DNA from: Ciona savignyi
Taxonomy: Eukaryota > Chordata > Ascidiacea > Phlebobranchia > Cionidae
Reading direction: 5' to 3'
Assembly: GCA_000149265.1 (NCBI GenBank)
Contig: CH002768.1
Span: 561,295-625,294 of the forward strand
DNA: 64,000 bases
A program made the position numbers and the translations under genes. Of this stretch, positions 27,612 to 38,544 are shown piece by piece (the stretch's first letter is position 1; every line of letters begins with the position of its first letter). Below the pieces are notes generated by a model. The model was not told the DNA's origin and ran no database searches. It worked only from the letters and a program-made list of their open reading frames with translations.

Positions 27612-27900
27612 GCTCTAACCCTTTGTTGGATTGGTGCGTCGCCTTTAACCGAAGGGTTGTAGGTTCTAATCTGGTCACTTGCTAGTTGGTTGTGTTATTG
27701 GGAAAATCACTTAACGGACATCGCCTGAACCCAGTAGATTAATGAGTTCTACCAAGTTAAAGGAACGTTTAAATCATGCACGACACACTTCAGTAGCTCC
27801 GGTAACCCGACGGAGGGCGCGAATTAATCTGACGATTGTTCATGTGATAACTTCCACGTTTTCCCATTCACATGGATAAAACATGAGCATTTTTCATTCT
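27612..27900 (+). repeat. SINE-B, near full-length copy
   Basis: Reads GGATTGGTGCGTCGCCTTTA, AGGGTTGTAGGTTCTAATCTG, the AACGGACATCGCCTGAACCC segment, GGTAACCCGACGGAGGGCGC and ends CATGGATAAAACATGAGCAT. Confidence 0.8.
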
Positions 27901-28021
27901 ATTTTAAATTTAGAAATATTCAATCAAACTAAATATTGGGAAACTGGTTGGGTAAACGACGCAAATCAATAATTCAAAGGTCACCGTATCATTTGATTGG
28001 CTTGTTTTTCGATGGCAAGTT

Positions 28022-28545
28022 CTTGTGCGATCGTGGATGGTTAACGCAAATAGGCCAGTTGGTTAATACATAAACAGTTGTCCAAAAACGCCCTTGGTGA
28101 CAAGCTCATCAGGGGTTCGAAACCGGGTCTGTTTAAAAATATAAATAACAAGCGTAGCATAAGCACAAATTGTATTAAGGTCTTGAACGTTTGCTGAAGT
28201 GTTGCAATATAATAAAAGCGAAACTTACAAAACAAAAGATTTGGCCGTTTCGCGACGGTTAATAAGTATTAAAAGGGCGTAAATCGGTACTGAAACTAAA
28301 TTTAGATTTGATTAAGTTAAGCATATTTTCCTCTACGGTTAGTTACAGGTTTGTGAAGTTTTAAATTTAACGTGGAACGATCATGCGGCCGATTTCCACA
28401 TACAAACTACCTTAGTGATGAGTCATTATGAGCTCGAAACTTATCCTCGTATAAAAATGTGGCCGTGTGGCCAAAAGGTTAACGCAACCGATTCTACACA
28501 GAACCCGAAACCGCGCGATAGATAGAAACTTGGCCCGGTAAAAGA
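28022..28545 (+). repeat. Three SINE-A copies
   Basis: Copies at about 28022-28142 (CAGGGGTTCGAAACCGGGTC), 28378-28460 and 28460-28545 (GGCCGTGTGGCCAAAAGGTT). The latter two are shortened and head to tail. Confidence 0.7.
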
Positions 28546-28839
28546 AACTATATTTAGGTAGTTTTGATATTTACGTAGTTTTACTTATAACGTTATTAAA
28601 GGTAAGTATGAATCCGCGTATTTTAATATTCCTACATGGCCGCCTATTAATTTTGCTCGGTCAATTTATGTGCTTTATATAAACTGTGGTGTGTGTACCT
28701 CAAAGCGTTGACCTTTGCGAGCAGTTGAATTGAGCTATTAGAACTTTACTGTTGGAAATTATTCGGCCTTAAATCCTTCAGCCTTAGATTTACAACTGAC
28801 TTTACGGTTTGTAATATTTCCTTGGTTTCCGCGGTGAAT

Positions 28840-28945
28840 AGATTTTGAATCCGTGTTGAAAACATGTTGATCAGAAGGTTGCATGTGTGATAAATCTCAC
28901 GAGTTTGCCCATTCACTGGGATAAAACATGCAACAAGTTCGTTTT
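28840..28945 (+). repeat. SINE-B fragment
   Basis: A short 3' fragment with GCATGTGTGATAAATCTCAC and GCCCATTCACTGGGATAAAA, partly decayed. Confidence 0.5.
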
Positions 28946-29249
28946 CAAACATTGATCAACTTTTCAAAAAAATAGACCGATATTTAAAAAGCACAACATT
29001 ACACAACGCACGATTTGTGTCATTATCATGGTGTATGCCTAAATAAGAGTTTGAAAATGGGCAACAAAACCGATAAATCACCCTTCAACATGCAGGAACG
29101 ATACTGAAGTCACGTTCAAAGAGAATTTTGTTTTTATATGGCAGTCGTGGCGCCGAATTGAATCGAACAACGCGATATCTCCGGTGAAATCAATAAAATG
29201 TGGGCGGTGTGGTCAGATCGCTTGAAAAGTTTGAGATCGCGGACAAAAA

Positions 29250-29490
29250 TGGGGAGAGGGGGGAAATTGCTCACTTAAACTTCGGAAACTAATTCTAACC
29301 CTGCTTTAAACATTAATCTCAACCTAAAAACTAACATTAACTCAAACTCAATGTATAAACTAACTCTAATGTTATAATCTTTATTTTAATATGCAGTTTT
29401 CCTTCCTTTAATTTGTGTTTTTGGCAAAGTTAAAATTAGTTTCCATTTAAGTAAGCAATTTTTCTCCCTCCCTACTTTTGGTGTTGCAAT
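29250..29490. mobile_element. GA-rich MITE, copy 1
   Basis: Starts with purine-rich GGGGAGAGGGGGGAAATTGC and ends with the pyrimidine-rich complement TTTCTCCCTCCCTACTTTTGG. The body has AACCCTG and CTCTAATGTTATAATCTTTA as in the other copies. Confidence 0.65.
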
Positions 29491-29739
29491 TCTTTCAGTT
29501 TTCTCCGAGATAGCTTCACAAGATCCAAGTTTACATTGCTAATTCTGTTCGACACATTAAAAGCTCACGAAGAGTAGTTATGTGGGCTCGGTTGTGTTAC
29601 TGTGGGCACGGCCGGTACAACTTGTCACTATATTTATATTCGTTCCAGGAAATAAAGATGGCCGACCGATCGCATGCGTTGTAGAGTGTTTTAAAACATG
29701 TCGAATTGAGATGAAACGTGATGAACAATATGTAAATCG

Positions 29740-29850
29740 GCCGCGTTAACAATTCGGCCACACGACCGATTCATATATTGCTTCACAACTAAAAAAGGTC
29801 GTAGTGACAAGCCCATCACCGGTTCAAAACTGAGCTCTGTAAAAAAGATT
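29740..29850 (+). repeat. SINE-A copy
   Basis: B-box half is clear (CATCACCGGTTCAAAACTGAG, then CTGTAAAAAAG). The 5' half appears rearranged, with A-box text in the opposite orientation. Confidence 0.6.
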
Positions 29851-30074
29851 AAAGAACAGATAAAATGTGATTCTAACATAAACGCGGTTCAACCCGTGTT
29901 AAGTGCCTCACGTGACTGCACTTACTCTCGAACAAATTCTGCTATTTCACGGTTGAATAAGTACAACCGATCGAAATCTTCTCAGGCGCAAAAATTTTCG
30001 GCGATCACTGCCAAGCTAAATTTTCCATTTCCAAATTAGCATATCGGAAAGATTTGCTACAGAGAAAAGCCCCG

Positions 30075-30275
30075 CAACAATAAATAGAGGAAAGGAGGAA
30101 ACCACCCATTTAAACAATGGAAACTAATTTTAACCCTGTGCTAAACACCAATTTCGACCCCATGACTAACAATTACTCCAACCCCATGTTTAAAACTAAC
30201 CCCAATGCTCTAATCTTTTTAGTGTGCAGTTTCCCCCTCCCTCTTTCCCTCCTTTTAGTTTCCCCCCTAGAAATG
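30075..30275. mobile_element. GA-rich MITE, copy 2
   Basis: Starts AGAGGAAAGGAGGAAACCAC and ends TTCCCTCCTTTTAGTTTCCC. Internal AATGCTCTAATCTTTTTAG and GTGTGCAGTTTCCC match copies 3 and 4. Its body gives a 96-codon open frame that I regard as non-coding. Confidence 0.7.
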
Positions 30276-30567
30276 CCCCTTAACGTGATTATGACGTGTC
30301 GGTTTACTTTGTGGCGTAATACCAGAACCGAGTTGTGCTTTTGTGTACCGAGCTGGAATTTTCCATTTCTACGTTACCTCATTACCAATCATTTGTTTTT
30401 CAATTGAGTTCGACCGCTACTCGAACAAAGAAACTTCAAAGTTAAGTTTCTGGTTCCTGGTTGTTGCGATAGCCTACTATTCAGAAACAAGTTTCTCTGC
30501 TGTATAAATAAACCGTCGTAGCACCACGTACAGTATTTGTCTGCTGGTTAAACCACTGGAACTGTTA

Positions 30568-30670
30568 TGTGGCCGAATGGTTAGCGCGACTGATATATTT
30601 AAAGAATTAGATTTAAAAACCGTTTTAGTAATGAGCCCACCATAGGTTCCATACTTGAAATGTTAAAAAT
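30568..30670 (+). repeat. SINE-A copy
   Basis: Starts TATGTGGCCGAATGGTTAGC and contains GAGCCCACCATAGGTTCCAT before an A-rich end. Confidence 0.7.
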
Positions 30671-31944
30671 AAAGAATAGAAATTGGTTATATATGCTTAA
30701 ACGGTGCTTAGAATTGCATTATATAGCCAGGTGCTGTTCGCACCTGTGATTCGTAACCTTGAACTAATGCGCTTAAATTTTATTTGCTCATGCTGAAAGC
30801 TTGTGATCTGCGCTTAGGTTAACCTGGCGCAACAGTTACCACAAAAGTATTTTCTTCTTTCAACTAATGCTGTGACGCAAGGAAGCTCTTATAATGCGTC
30901 AAACCGTATCTTTGAAGCCACAGAGTAGGGTTGGATTTCGTTCGGGGCACTGGTACAGTTTACGGGTTGAATATTTTATGAGTCGCTGAACTTTATTCCA
31001 TGTAGTCATCAGGTCAGATTTATTAAGGAAATATATCCAATTAACGGTTCGGCTTGTCAGGTAAAGGGTGTGAGTGTATTACAGATTTATTAGGTGAAAT
31101 TTGTGAAAAACAGTTACAATTATTATCTACGTCATTTTCCACTGATTTGCGTCATATTTTAAGTCACGCGGAAAGCAAACAAATAAACTTTCCATTGTAT
31201 CTTAGCGAAAGTAATATTTATGGCCTGTGCACACGAATCATTCTTACACGCCAGTCACTAACGTGCTATCGAAGACTTGTTTTCAAGCACATCAAATAAA
31301 CCAGTACAGCAGACAGAAAATTGTCGTCGCAGATCCTCGCGCACTTGAAGCAGATTTAGTACTTCAAAATCTCTTGAAATTCAGCAACAAAAAGACTCGC
31401 TGATCGAGTAGTCTATATGGAGCTAATAAAATATCCAGAGTCTGTTAATAATTAGCGAACGTATCCGCTTTATTTAGGTGAAAGGGGTGCGTTATTAAGA
31501 TCAGCCTTGTGTACAGACAGTATCCATTCATTAGTCACAAACCTTTTTGATATAATTTACCCTAACCAGTTACTATTTTACGATAGATTGGTGTTTTTAT
31601 ACTGAGCAGTCGTGTTAATGCTAGTTATGAGGCAAGTTTAGTTAATTGTTTCTCTTCTTTGTTACATTAAAGAAAAATTGCACAGTTATTTCAAGTTAAG
31701 AAGACAGAAAGCGTCAAAACGAAATATACCATGTTTGCTGCAGAAAGACTTATGTTGGAAAGGTTACTAGTAATACCGGTACGTGTTAAATTCTACCCGA
31801 TGTATTACTGATAAGGTGTCTAGGTCTCGCCCTGCTATAACAATATTGACCAAAGTTCTAGTAAGTCATTCAGCCCAATTTCACTTTTACAGGTCTATAA
31901 AACATTGTAGTTTAAAGTGAGAAAAATTTCTATCAAAAATATCA

Positions 31945-34900
31945 ATGGAGTGTTTCAAAATTAGTCTGTTTTTGGCTGTTCTTTGTGTAGCTTTATGCGT
32001 TGCGTCTGCCGACTACTTAAACGACCCGGATTTGGGGAATATTGGACCGAATACTTGTATTGAAGCATTAGACGCCTGCAAGCATAATTCAACTTGCCGA
32101 AAAGTTTACAAATCTGTGAAAGAAAATTGCAAAGTAAGTACGTTTATCAGATTAATGCAGTTTTCAAATGTATGCTTTGAAATGTATACTGTTTTAAATG
32201 TTAACTGTAAATGTAAACGTATTGTATGTATACTCCAAAATGTATACTGTTTTAAATGTGAACTGTAAATGTATACGGTATTAAATGTATATATAAATTT
32301 ATGCTGTATTTAAAAGTAAATGTATACTGTTTTGTCCAAGATTCGTGGTATTTTAACATGTATATTGTACATTTCATTGTAAATGTGGAATTGGCTAGTC
32401 GTTTTTCCATCTGTTGACGAAACCTGATATGACCTTCTCGGTGAATCTTATCCGAGCTTTATTGTGAAACGACGAAAATACATCCCACACACAGCGGTCT
32501 CTCTTGTCTGTGCCGACATGTATTCGGCCCATGGCGCCGTAAACACGAATGAGGTCTTAATTTGGCGTTTCTTTCAGCGTGGAATCGGTTCCGAGTGTCT
32601 GGCTGCTGCCAACAGACTTCAACAATGCGCTATGGATATCGAGTACTTGCGTCGAACTTTTTTCTCAGTTGAAAATAAGTGCGAATGCTTCAACAGGGTC
32701 CATAGCACAAAGGTTGATATACATTTTTTATTTGAATGGGCAATACAAGGGTGAACACACTGGTAATCGTTAGATTACCTTATGCCCACTGTCGGGTTAC
32801 TGGAACTAATGCAGTTTGTTGTGTATCATTGAGAGGTTTCTTCACTTTTGTAGAACCAAATCCACTGGGTTCAGGCGATGTCCGCTAAGTGCCTTGCCCA
32901 AGGACACAACCGACTAGCTAGTGAACTCTTTCAAACCTTCAATCCTTCGGCAGGATGGCTACGCACCAATCCACCAAGCTAACGAATATATTTTTTCGAA
33001 TAAAAATTGGTTTAACCTGGCGAAGTTTCGAAACCATGCCGTTCTAGTCCCTAAGACCGTTTTTTTGTATAGAATTGACATAACTATCCGTCTTGACAAC
33101 AATTTGGCCACGCGACTGCCCTCATTAAATTATTTTATAATTGGTATATACAAGTTCAATATATATTTATTTAGTTATTTGCTGTTATTGTTTGTTATTT
33201 TTTTAGAAAATAAATTGTGTGTAAACAGCGTAGCATTAAGATTAATTGACGTTTTATTTAATCTACTCTAATCGAATTAGTTAATCCTCATTGATAGGAT
33301 TAGTGCGTTAATTGATAACTTAAGTCACAAATCCATTCTACAGAAACTATTGCGCTGCGTTGACATCTTTAATAGAATCCACGCAAATCCATGTTTTGGT
33401 GAGTTTTCAGGGCTCGAGCCCGATTTTAGCCTCTCATTTCTGTTCCTGTATCCCCAGCCTCTCATTTCTGACCCTGTATTACCACTTGGTGATTAACAAC
33501 CTTTCGGTATACCTCTAACTCGGTCTTTTCTGTAACTAACTCTTCCCTTTAAGGATTATGTTTAACTTTTTATACTAATATTTTAAAGTAGAGTAAACTA
33601 ACATGTATATAAATCGGCAGAGGAGCATTAAAATTCCATTTTAGTTTCATTTTTTTACCGGGCTCATTTTTGAACCTATGATGGGCAAGTTGCTAAGACC
33701 GTTTTTTGTACGAAAGTTGTTAAATGTATCGGACGCGTTAACCATTTAACTACGCGACTTTAAACTGTTTGGATTGGTATTAGTTCTAACAACTTTTTGC
33801 TACGGCGACAGAATAGGGGTGAAAGCGCGCGCAAAGAAGCGATTACAGATCGCGTCTGTTACCATGCGAGCTGNNNNNNNNNNNNNNNNNNNNNNNNNNN
33901 NNNNNNNNNNNNNNNNNNNNNNNNNNNNNNNNNNNNNNNNNNNNNNNNNNNNNNNNNNNNNNNNNNNNNNNNNTGCGAGCTGCCGTTGCTATGAAAGTCG
34001 ATGACGTAACACAAACCTATATTGACGTCATCGAGGGTAAGACCATTCAAAGGTTGCTGTCCCACCCAATCACACATCAGCTAATTTCAAATTCGGACAT
34101 TTGTTCGGTAACGAACAGCAGCATGCATGACCGATTCGCAAGATTTTTAAAACCCATCAATCCTGCACATGCGACTGAAAAATTGTTGAAGCAATTGAAA
34201 TTTCAAAAAACTAAAGTCAAATATACATATACCCAACTTACGGCAAATTCTGGCAAAATTTAGCTCATGATTGTACTGCAAATTACAATTCGCATCACTC
34301 ATAATGATCACGTCACCATTAATTTATACATAATCAGCACTTTTGTTTATTTAATTTCTTTAGTACATATATATATATATATATATATAGACATAGCTTG
34401 TTGTCGAAATTGTTTGTCTCAGTTTGCATTTTTCACTCAAATGGCCGTATCTCTCTGCACGCAACTGTTAAATTCCACTGTAAAATGCGTACAAGGTATG
34501 CTGATGGGCAACTTAACTCTGTAGCCCGGCTGCAAGCACTCGTATTGCGAGGCTGCAGCCGAAATATAATAAGCGAATCTGTTGAAGCGTTGAACTTGCT
34601 GTGAGCCAACGAAGTCAGGCATGATCGCAATACAAATCGCGATTTTCGAAATTTGCATGGTTGTTGAGTGCTTGCTTAAATGTGCAATCGTTACCTATAT
34701 ATACTGGAATGTGGAATCACTAATTTTCTTTTATCTTGATTTTCATGATGAAAACTGCATGAGTATGATACATATTCTTATTTTGGTGGAAAACTTTCGT
34801 TTTTATCGCACAAATGCATGCTCTATAAGTCTATAGACATTATTTGTATTCTCTGTAAGTTTGTTACATCTTTTAAATACATTATTAAGAGTTTATTTCT

Positions 34901-37900
34901 TATAGGTATTTTCTGTATTCTCATTATTATAATCATCTGCTTAATCTGCTAGCTATTTCGCAGATGTACCGTTTATGCCAACCACAACCGTTGCGCCCGA
35001 GAACGACTGGACACCGACCGAAGAACCATTGGATGACGTCATTGATGACGTTATAGAAAATGTCAAAATGGAGGAAATGCCATCGGAGAGAGAAATGGCC
35101 GACATCGATTCATTGTTCGCCGAAGAAACGTTCATGGAATCATCCTTTCTACGAGACCAACTCTACGATGGGCCAGAGAGGCCACAGCTTGATGACGTGT
35201 TAGCGCGTGACGTCGTCGATCAATCGGAGAGCCCAACCACTGAGGAAGGCGAACAAATTGACGAAATTGTCAACGAAAAAATTGAAAATTTCAAAATCGA
35301 AGAAGATATAGACGGAAGCGGGGACGAAAGTGACTTTTTCGTCGACGACGAAAATGAAGACGAAGAAGAAGATTACGATGCGGCTGGCGTCACGCGTATT
35401 GCGGAAACGGAGGCACCATTTGAGGAACCTGAAATCGATGCGGCGACCGACACGCGTATTGCGGAAACGGAGATCCCATTCGAAAAATCCAAAACCGACG
35501 CGGCTGGCGTCACGCGCAATGCGGAAATGGTCACACCGGTATTCGAGCAATCTGAAACGGACAACACAAACGGTGGAGATGTCGACCTTGAATTAAAAGG
35601 TTCGTTAAATATTAATCCTATACCACACGAACCCACAATGTGTCAATATTTAAACATTGCGCACCTTTCAACAGGGGACATGGCTATTCCCCTCGGAATC
35701 ACCAAGCAGAAAAACGCTAACGGAAATTCCGTACTAGGTAAGGTTACCACTTTCACTTTATATATACGAAAGGTTTTTTCAATACTCTAAATGTTTAATA
35801 ACTGTAAATAGAGTATATGAAAACAAAAATACCCACAGCACTATTTTTATTACTGGTGATTTTTGGTTCTAAATATTGCGTTTGTACTTTTGGATTATAT
35901 ATTTTCCCAAAATAAAACAAAAATCCGTGCAGTAACATAGCAGGCCAGTTTTACGAGATAAATTATTGAGCTAAATATGTTGTTTTTGTTGTTAAAACCA
36001 AATCGAATTTTCTCTTTCCAATTACCTTTAGATTATTTGTTCAAAGTTGCTCACGTGAAGGGAATGTTGATTTTCTGTAATTTGATTATTTCTTGGCGTA
36101 AAAGCCACTTATTTTCTTGGTTGTTGCGTATAAAAACAACCGCAGCGAACTACTCCGTCAATGGCTTGTATATTTCAGCCACTTTGTTTCCGCAGACATC
36201 GTTCTAATGACGTGCGGAGTAATCATTGGTGTTTTTGTTGTCGCCGGTGCAGGATATTTGATGTATCAGAGGTAAGTTTTTTTATACTGAGCCCAAGTTT
36301 CGGACTCTAGATGGACCGGTCCACAAAAATATTTTTTTATAATTATTTTGTGTTTTTCCGTCCGAAAAGCGTGGTGGGTCAATGCGTTGCCTTTCAGCCG
36401 AAAGGTTTTTAAACAGGTCGCAATCTAATCGGTTGTTTCCTTTGGCAATTCACTTAACGGACATTGCTTAACCCTATTGGAATATGGAATAAAGAAAATG
36501 CCTCAAGCATACATAACACATTGCAATAAATTTGATTACCCGACAATGAGATCGAGGTAATCTGACGATTGCTCATGTGTTAACGCCGCGGTTACCATTC
36601 GACCACACATGCTGTACCGGTATATAAATCTATCGCGTTAACCACTCGACCACACGATAATTAAATCAAGATTATACGTTGCGCTATAGAACATCACGCA
36701 TTTCTTCTGGACTTTACTGTGGAATTTTTGCGTAACTATTTTTTTTAATTTTTGGAAACAATAATCTTTAGGTTTGACGGTCGCAACTGACTATAAATAT
36801 ACACAAATTAATTTGACGTTTTGTCGTCTTTGCTGTTGGAACCAGAGTTATAGATGCATATTTACATTAAAAGAACGAAAATTAAAATAAACCAAGATAT
36901 TTAAAAATTTTAACGGGTTAAGTTTCGAACCAATGATGGGCTCACCACAAGACCGTCTTTAATTATATAAAACCGAAATATTATTCTGTCGCGTTAACCA
37001 TTCCACCTCACGACCGCTCTAAACCGAGATATTTTATCTTATTTAACTTATACATTAGCGTTGTGCTACCCTGCTGTTTTCCAACGTAAAAACAACGAAT
37101 AAAATCACCACATCTTCTAAACATATTGATTTTCAACCCAACAACGCTTAATGATAATTAATACTATATCATAGAATACCCATATTTTCCCTATGGGTTG
37201 GGAAATCAAGGGGTTTTATCCGATAACAAATTGAGTACCTTAATATTATTTACTAATATCAGGAGGAAATATAAATTTTGGTTGTATACATAGTGTTTTG
37301 ATAAAATAAAAAATGAATTTTCGAGTGTTCTTAGACGTTTTCCAGAGTATTCTATGTTTTTCTCAAAACAACAAGAACATTTTTTTTCCTAAATTATTTT
37401 TCATCCTAATAGTAATATTTTTTGGACATTTTCCTAGTTTATTATAACTCCGTTAAGCATACCTTACATTTGTTAAACTCTCGACTTCCAAGAATTTATT
37501 CATTTTCGGCCTGTATGTCATGTTTTAGAAACAAATTCGGTGTCAAACCGCTGGTTGAGTTTAGCCTTAACCACTTTCTCGGACGCCCACGAATATTTGT
37601 AGTTCACGTAATCCTAGAGACAAAAATATACAACGCTATGTTAAGATCTCGTAGATATCATAAAACTGAGTCATGGTCCACCAAGAGCACGGCAGTACAT
37701 GCAGATAAAATCAATGAACTAATTGGAGAAATTGCCCCTGTGTGTGGAATTTGTGAGAGGCGTGAGACTATACTTTAATAACATGTGTAAAATAAATTTC
37801 ATTTTGAATGTGTAAAATAAATCTCGTTATAAAGTGGGTTGCATAAAGGGGCCATAACCTTTTTAAAACATTTTAATTTTGGGATATATTTTTTAGATGT

Positions 37901-38544
37901 ATCTTATGTTTAGAGCGTTACAAAAAATGGTCATATAATGTTCGGTTTAAATTATGAACATAGGAAATGTCACTTTGTACCAGGAAACATGTGAAATGAA
38001 TTTTGTTTTTATAACGGGTTGTGTAAGGACCATTAACTTTTTAAAACATTTCACTTTTGACATTAAATTTTATATATATATTTTGTTGAAATAGTTGCTA
38101 AAGAATGGTCATGTATTATCGCCGGTTTAGGTTATGAACATAGAATATGTCACTTAGACTTGTAGTACACGAAAACTCAATTAAACCTATATTTACTTTA
38201 CCGCCCTTGGCATTTTTTATCTCTATAACACACTAAACTAACTCCAATAGCCCAGCGGTGGTTAATCTGACGATTGTTCATGTGATATATTGCGTCGCTT
38301 GCGTTTTCTCATTTACGTAAATAAAACATGAATAATCTATTCTCCATTTGCTGCGGCGTCTTTGACATTTTGTTCATTTCTATACAGAAGGAGGAAAATC
38401 AAATACACGTCAGGAAAAATCGAAGAACCGGCGAAGCAGTCGCCGTTTAAAATGCGTCATCCGACCATCGTCATACGATCGTGGAAAAAGAACGAGACGT
38501 GTTTGAAGGGAAAAGAAATATTTCGACACCACAGCAACGCTTAA
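31945..38544 (+). CDS. GFRAL-like single-domain membrane receptor, paralogue 3, long acidic stalk
   Basis: Clear exons are 31945-32133, 32578-32712, 33344-33398, 34964-35737, 36196-36271 and 38388-38544. A further exon ends at 34036 and runs into the assembly gap; its start is uncertain (33784 would fit the phase). Signal peptide is residues 1 to about 22. Ten cysteines (38, 45, 51, 62, 70, 80, 98, 100, 113, 125) form the GDNF/GAS1 domain, with an NST glycosylation site in the same place as in paralogue 2. Exon 34964-35737 encodes a 258-residue, very acidic stalk with three 20-21 residue repeats of the type DAAGVTRIAETE. A membrane helix (DIVLMTCG to LMYQ) and a 52-residue basic tail follow. 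The protein would be roughly 510 aa if the gap adds nothing. A possible AATAAA lies at 39130. This is the most diverged stalk of the three, and its role is unknown. Confidence 0.78.
32735..33120 (-). repeat. SINE-B followed by SINE-A, in an intron of paralogue 3
   Basis: SINE-B (32735-32985) reads GGGTGAACACACTGGTAATC, then ACTGGGTTCAGGCGATGTCC and AAGGACACAACCGACTAGCT. SINE-A (33005-33120) reads CCTGGCGAAGTTTCGAAACC and AATTTGGCCACGCGACTGC. Confidence 0.75.
33650..33758 (-). repeat. SINE-A copy beside the gap exon of paralogue 3
   Basis: TTTTTACCGGGCTCATTTTTG, then CGGACGCGTTAACCATTTAA. It ends about 25 bases before the possible start of the exon that runs into the gap. Confidence 0.75.
33874..33973. 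other. Assembly gap of 100 N inside paralogue 3
   Basis: Exactly 100 N. The base string TGCGAGCTG occurs at the left edge and again at the right edge, so the two contigs may simply overlap. Confidence 0.95.
36368..36600 (+). repeat. SINE-B copy, diverged
   Basis: GGTGGGTCAATGCGTTGCCTT, CCGAAAGGTTTTTAAACAGG, AACGGACATTGCTTAACCC and GTAATCTGACGATTGCTCAT mark a diverged copy, followed by a SINE-A remnant to about 36660. Confidence 0.7.
36908..37018 (-). repeat. SINE-A copy
   Basis: TTAAGTTTCGAACCAATGATG-type reversed B box and TCGCGTTAACCATTCCACC, in the last intron of paralogue 3. Confidence 0.75.
37422..37778 (+). CDS. Candidate small ORF, 118 codons, in intron of paralogue 3
   Basis: An uninterrupted frame with fairly even amino-acid use, including NKFGVKPLVEFSLNHFLGRP and a C-terminal pair of cysteines (PVCGICERR). 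It lies between the membrane exon and last exon of paralogue 3, directly upstream of a tandem duplication. I recognise no family. It could be a retained piece of a mobile element, a nested gene exon, or chance. Confidence 0.2.
   Translation: MDIFLVYYNSVKHTLHLLNSRLPRIYSFSACMSCFRNKFGVKPLVEFSLNHFLGRPRIFVVHVILETKIYNAMLRSRRYHKTESWSTKSTAVHADKINELIGEIAPVCGICERRETIL
37785..38175 (+). repeat. Two-copy tandem duplication, about 190-200 bp
   Basis: Both halves run from TGTGTAAAATAAATT- or GTGAAATGAATTTTG-like text through TTTTTAAAACATTTTAATTTTG, AATGGTCATATAATG and TTATGAACATAGGAAATGTC. Identity looks near 80 percent by eye. Confidence 0.7.
38240..38345 (+). repeat. SINE-B 3' fragment
   Basis: AGCGGTGGTTAATCTGACGA, GTTCATGTGATATATTGCG and GTAAATAAAACATGAATAAT, ending about 40 bases before the last exon of paralogue 3. 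Confidence 0.65.

Larger units (their letters stand above)
27158..31890. other. Region between paralogues 2 and 3, no gene supported
   Basis: Contains one full SINE-B, several SINE-A copies, two GA-rich MITEs and AT-rich filler. A short open frame at 31054-31299 looks faintly protein-like but has no recognisable motif and no splice partners that I can identify. Confidence 0.6.

Noticed and set aside
31893-31903. TATA-like CTATAAAAC before paralogue 3
   Set aside because: It lies directly after a strong splice acceptor (ends 31892), so it is more likely 5' UTR than a promoter.
35200-35636. Long - strand open frames over the acidic stalk exon
   Set aside because: Shadows of a biased coding exon; the + strand frame has correct splice sites and phase.
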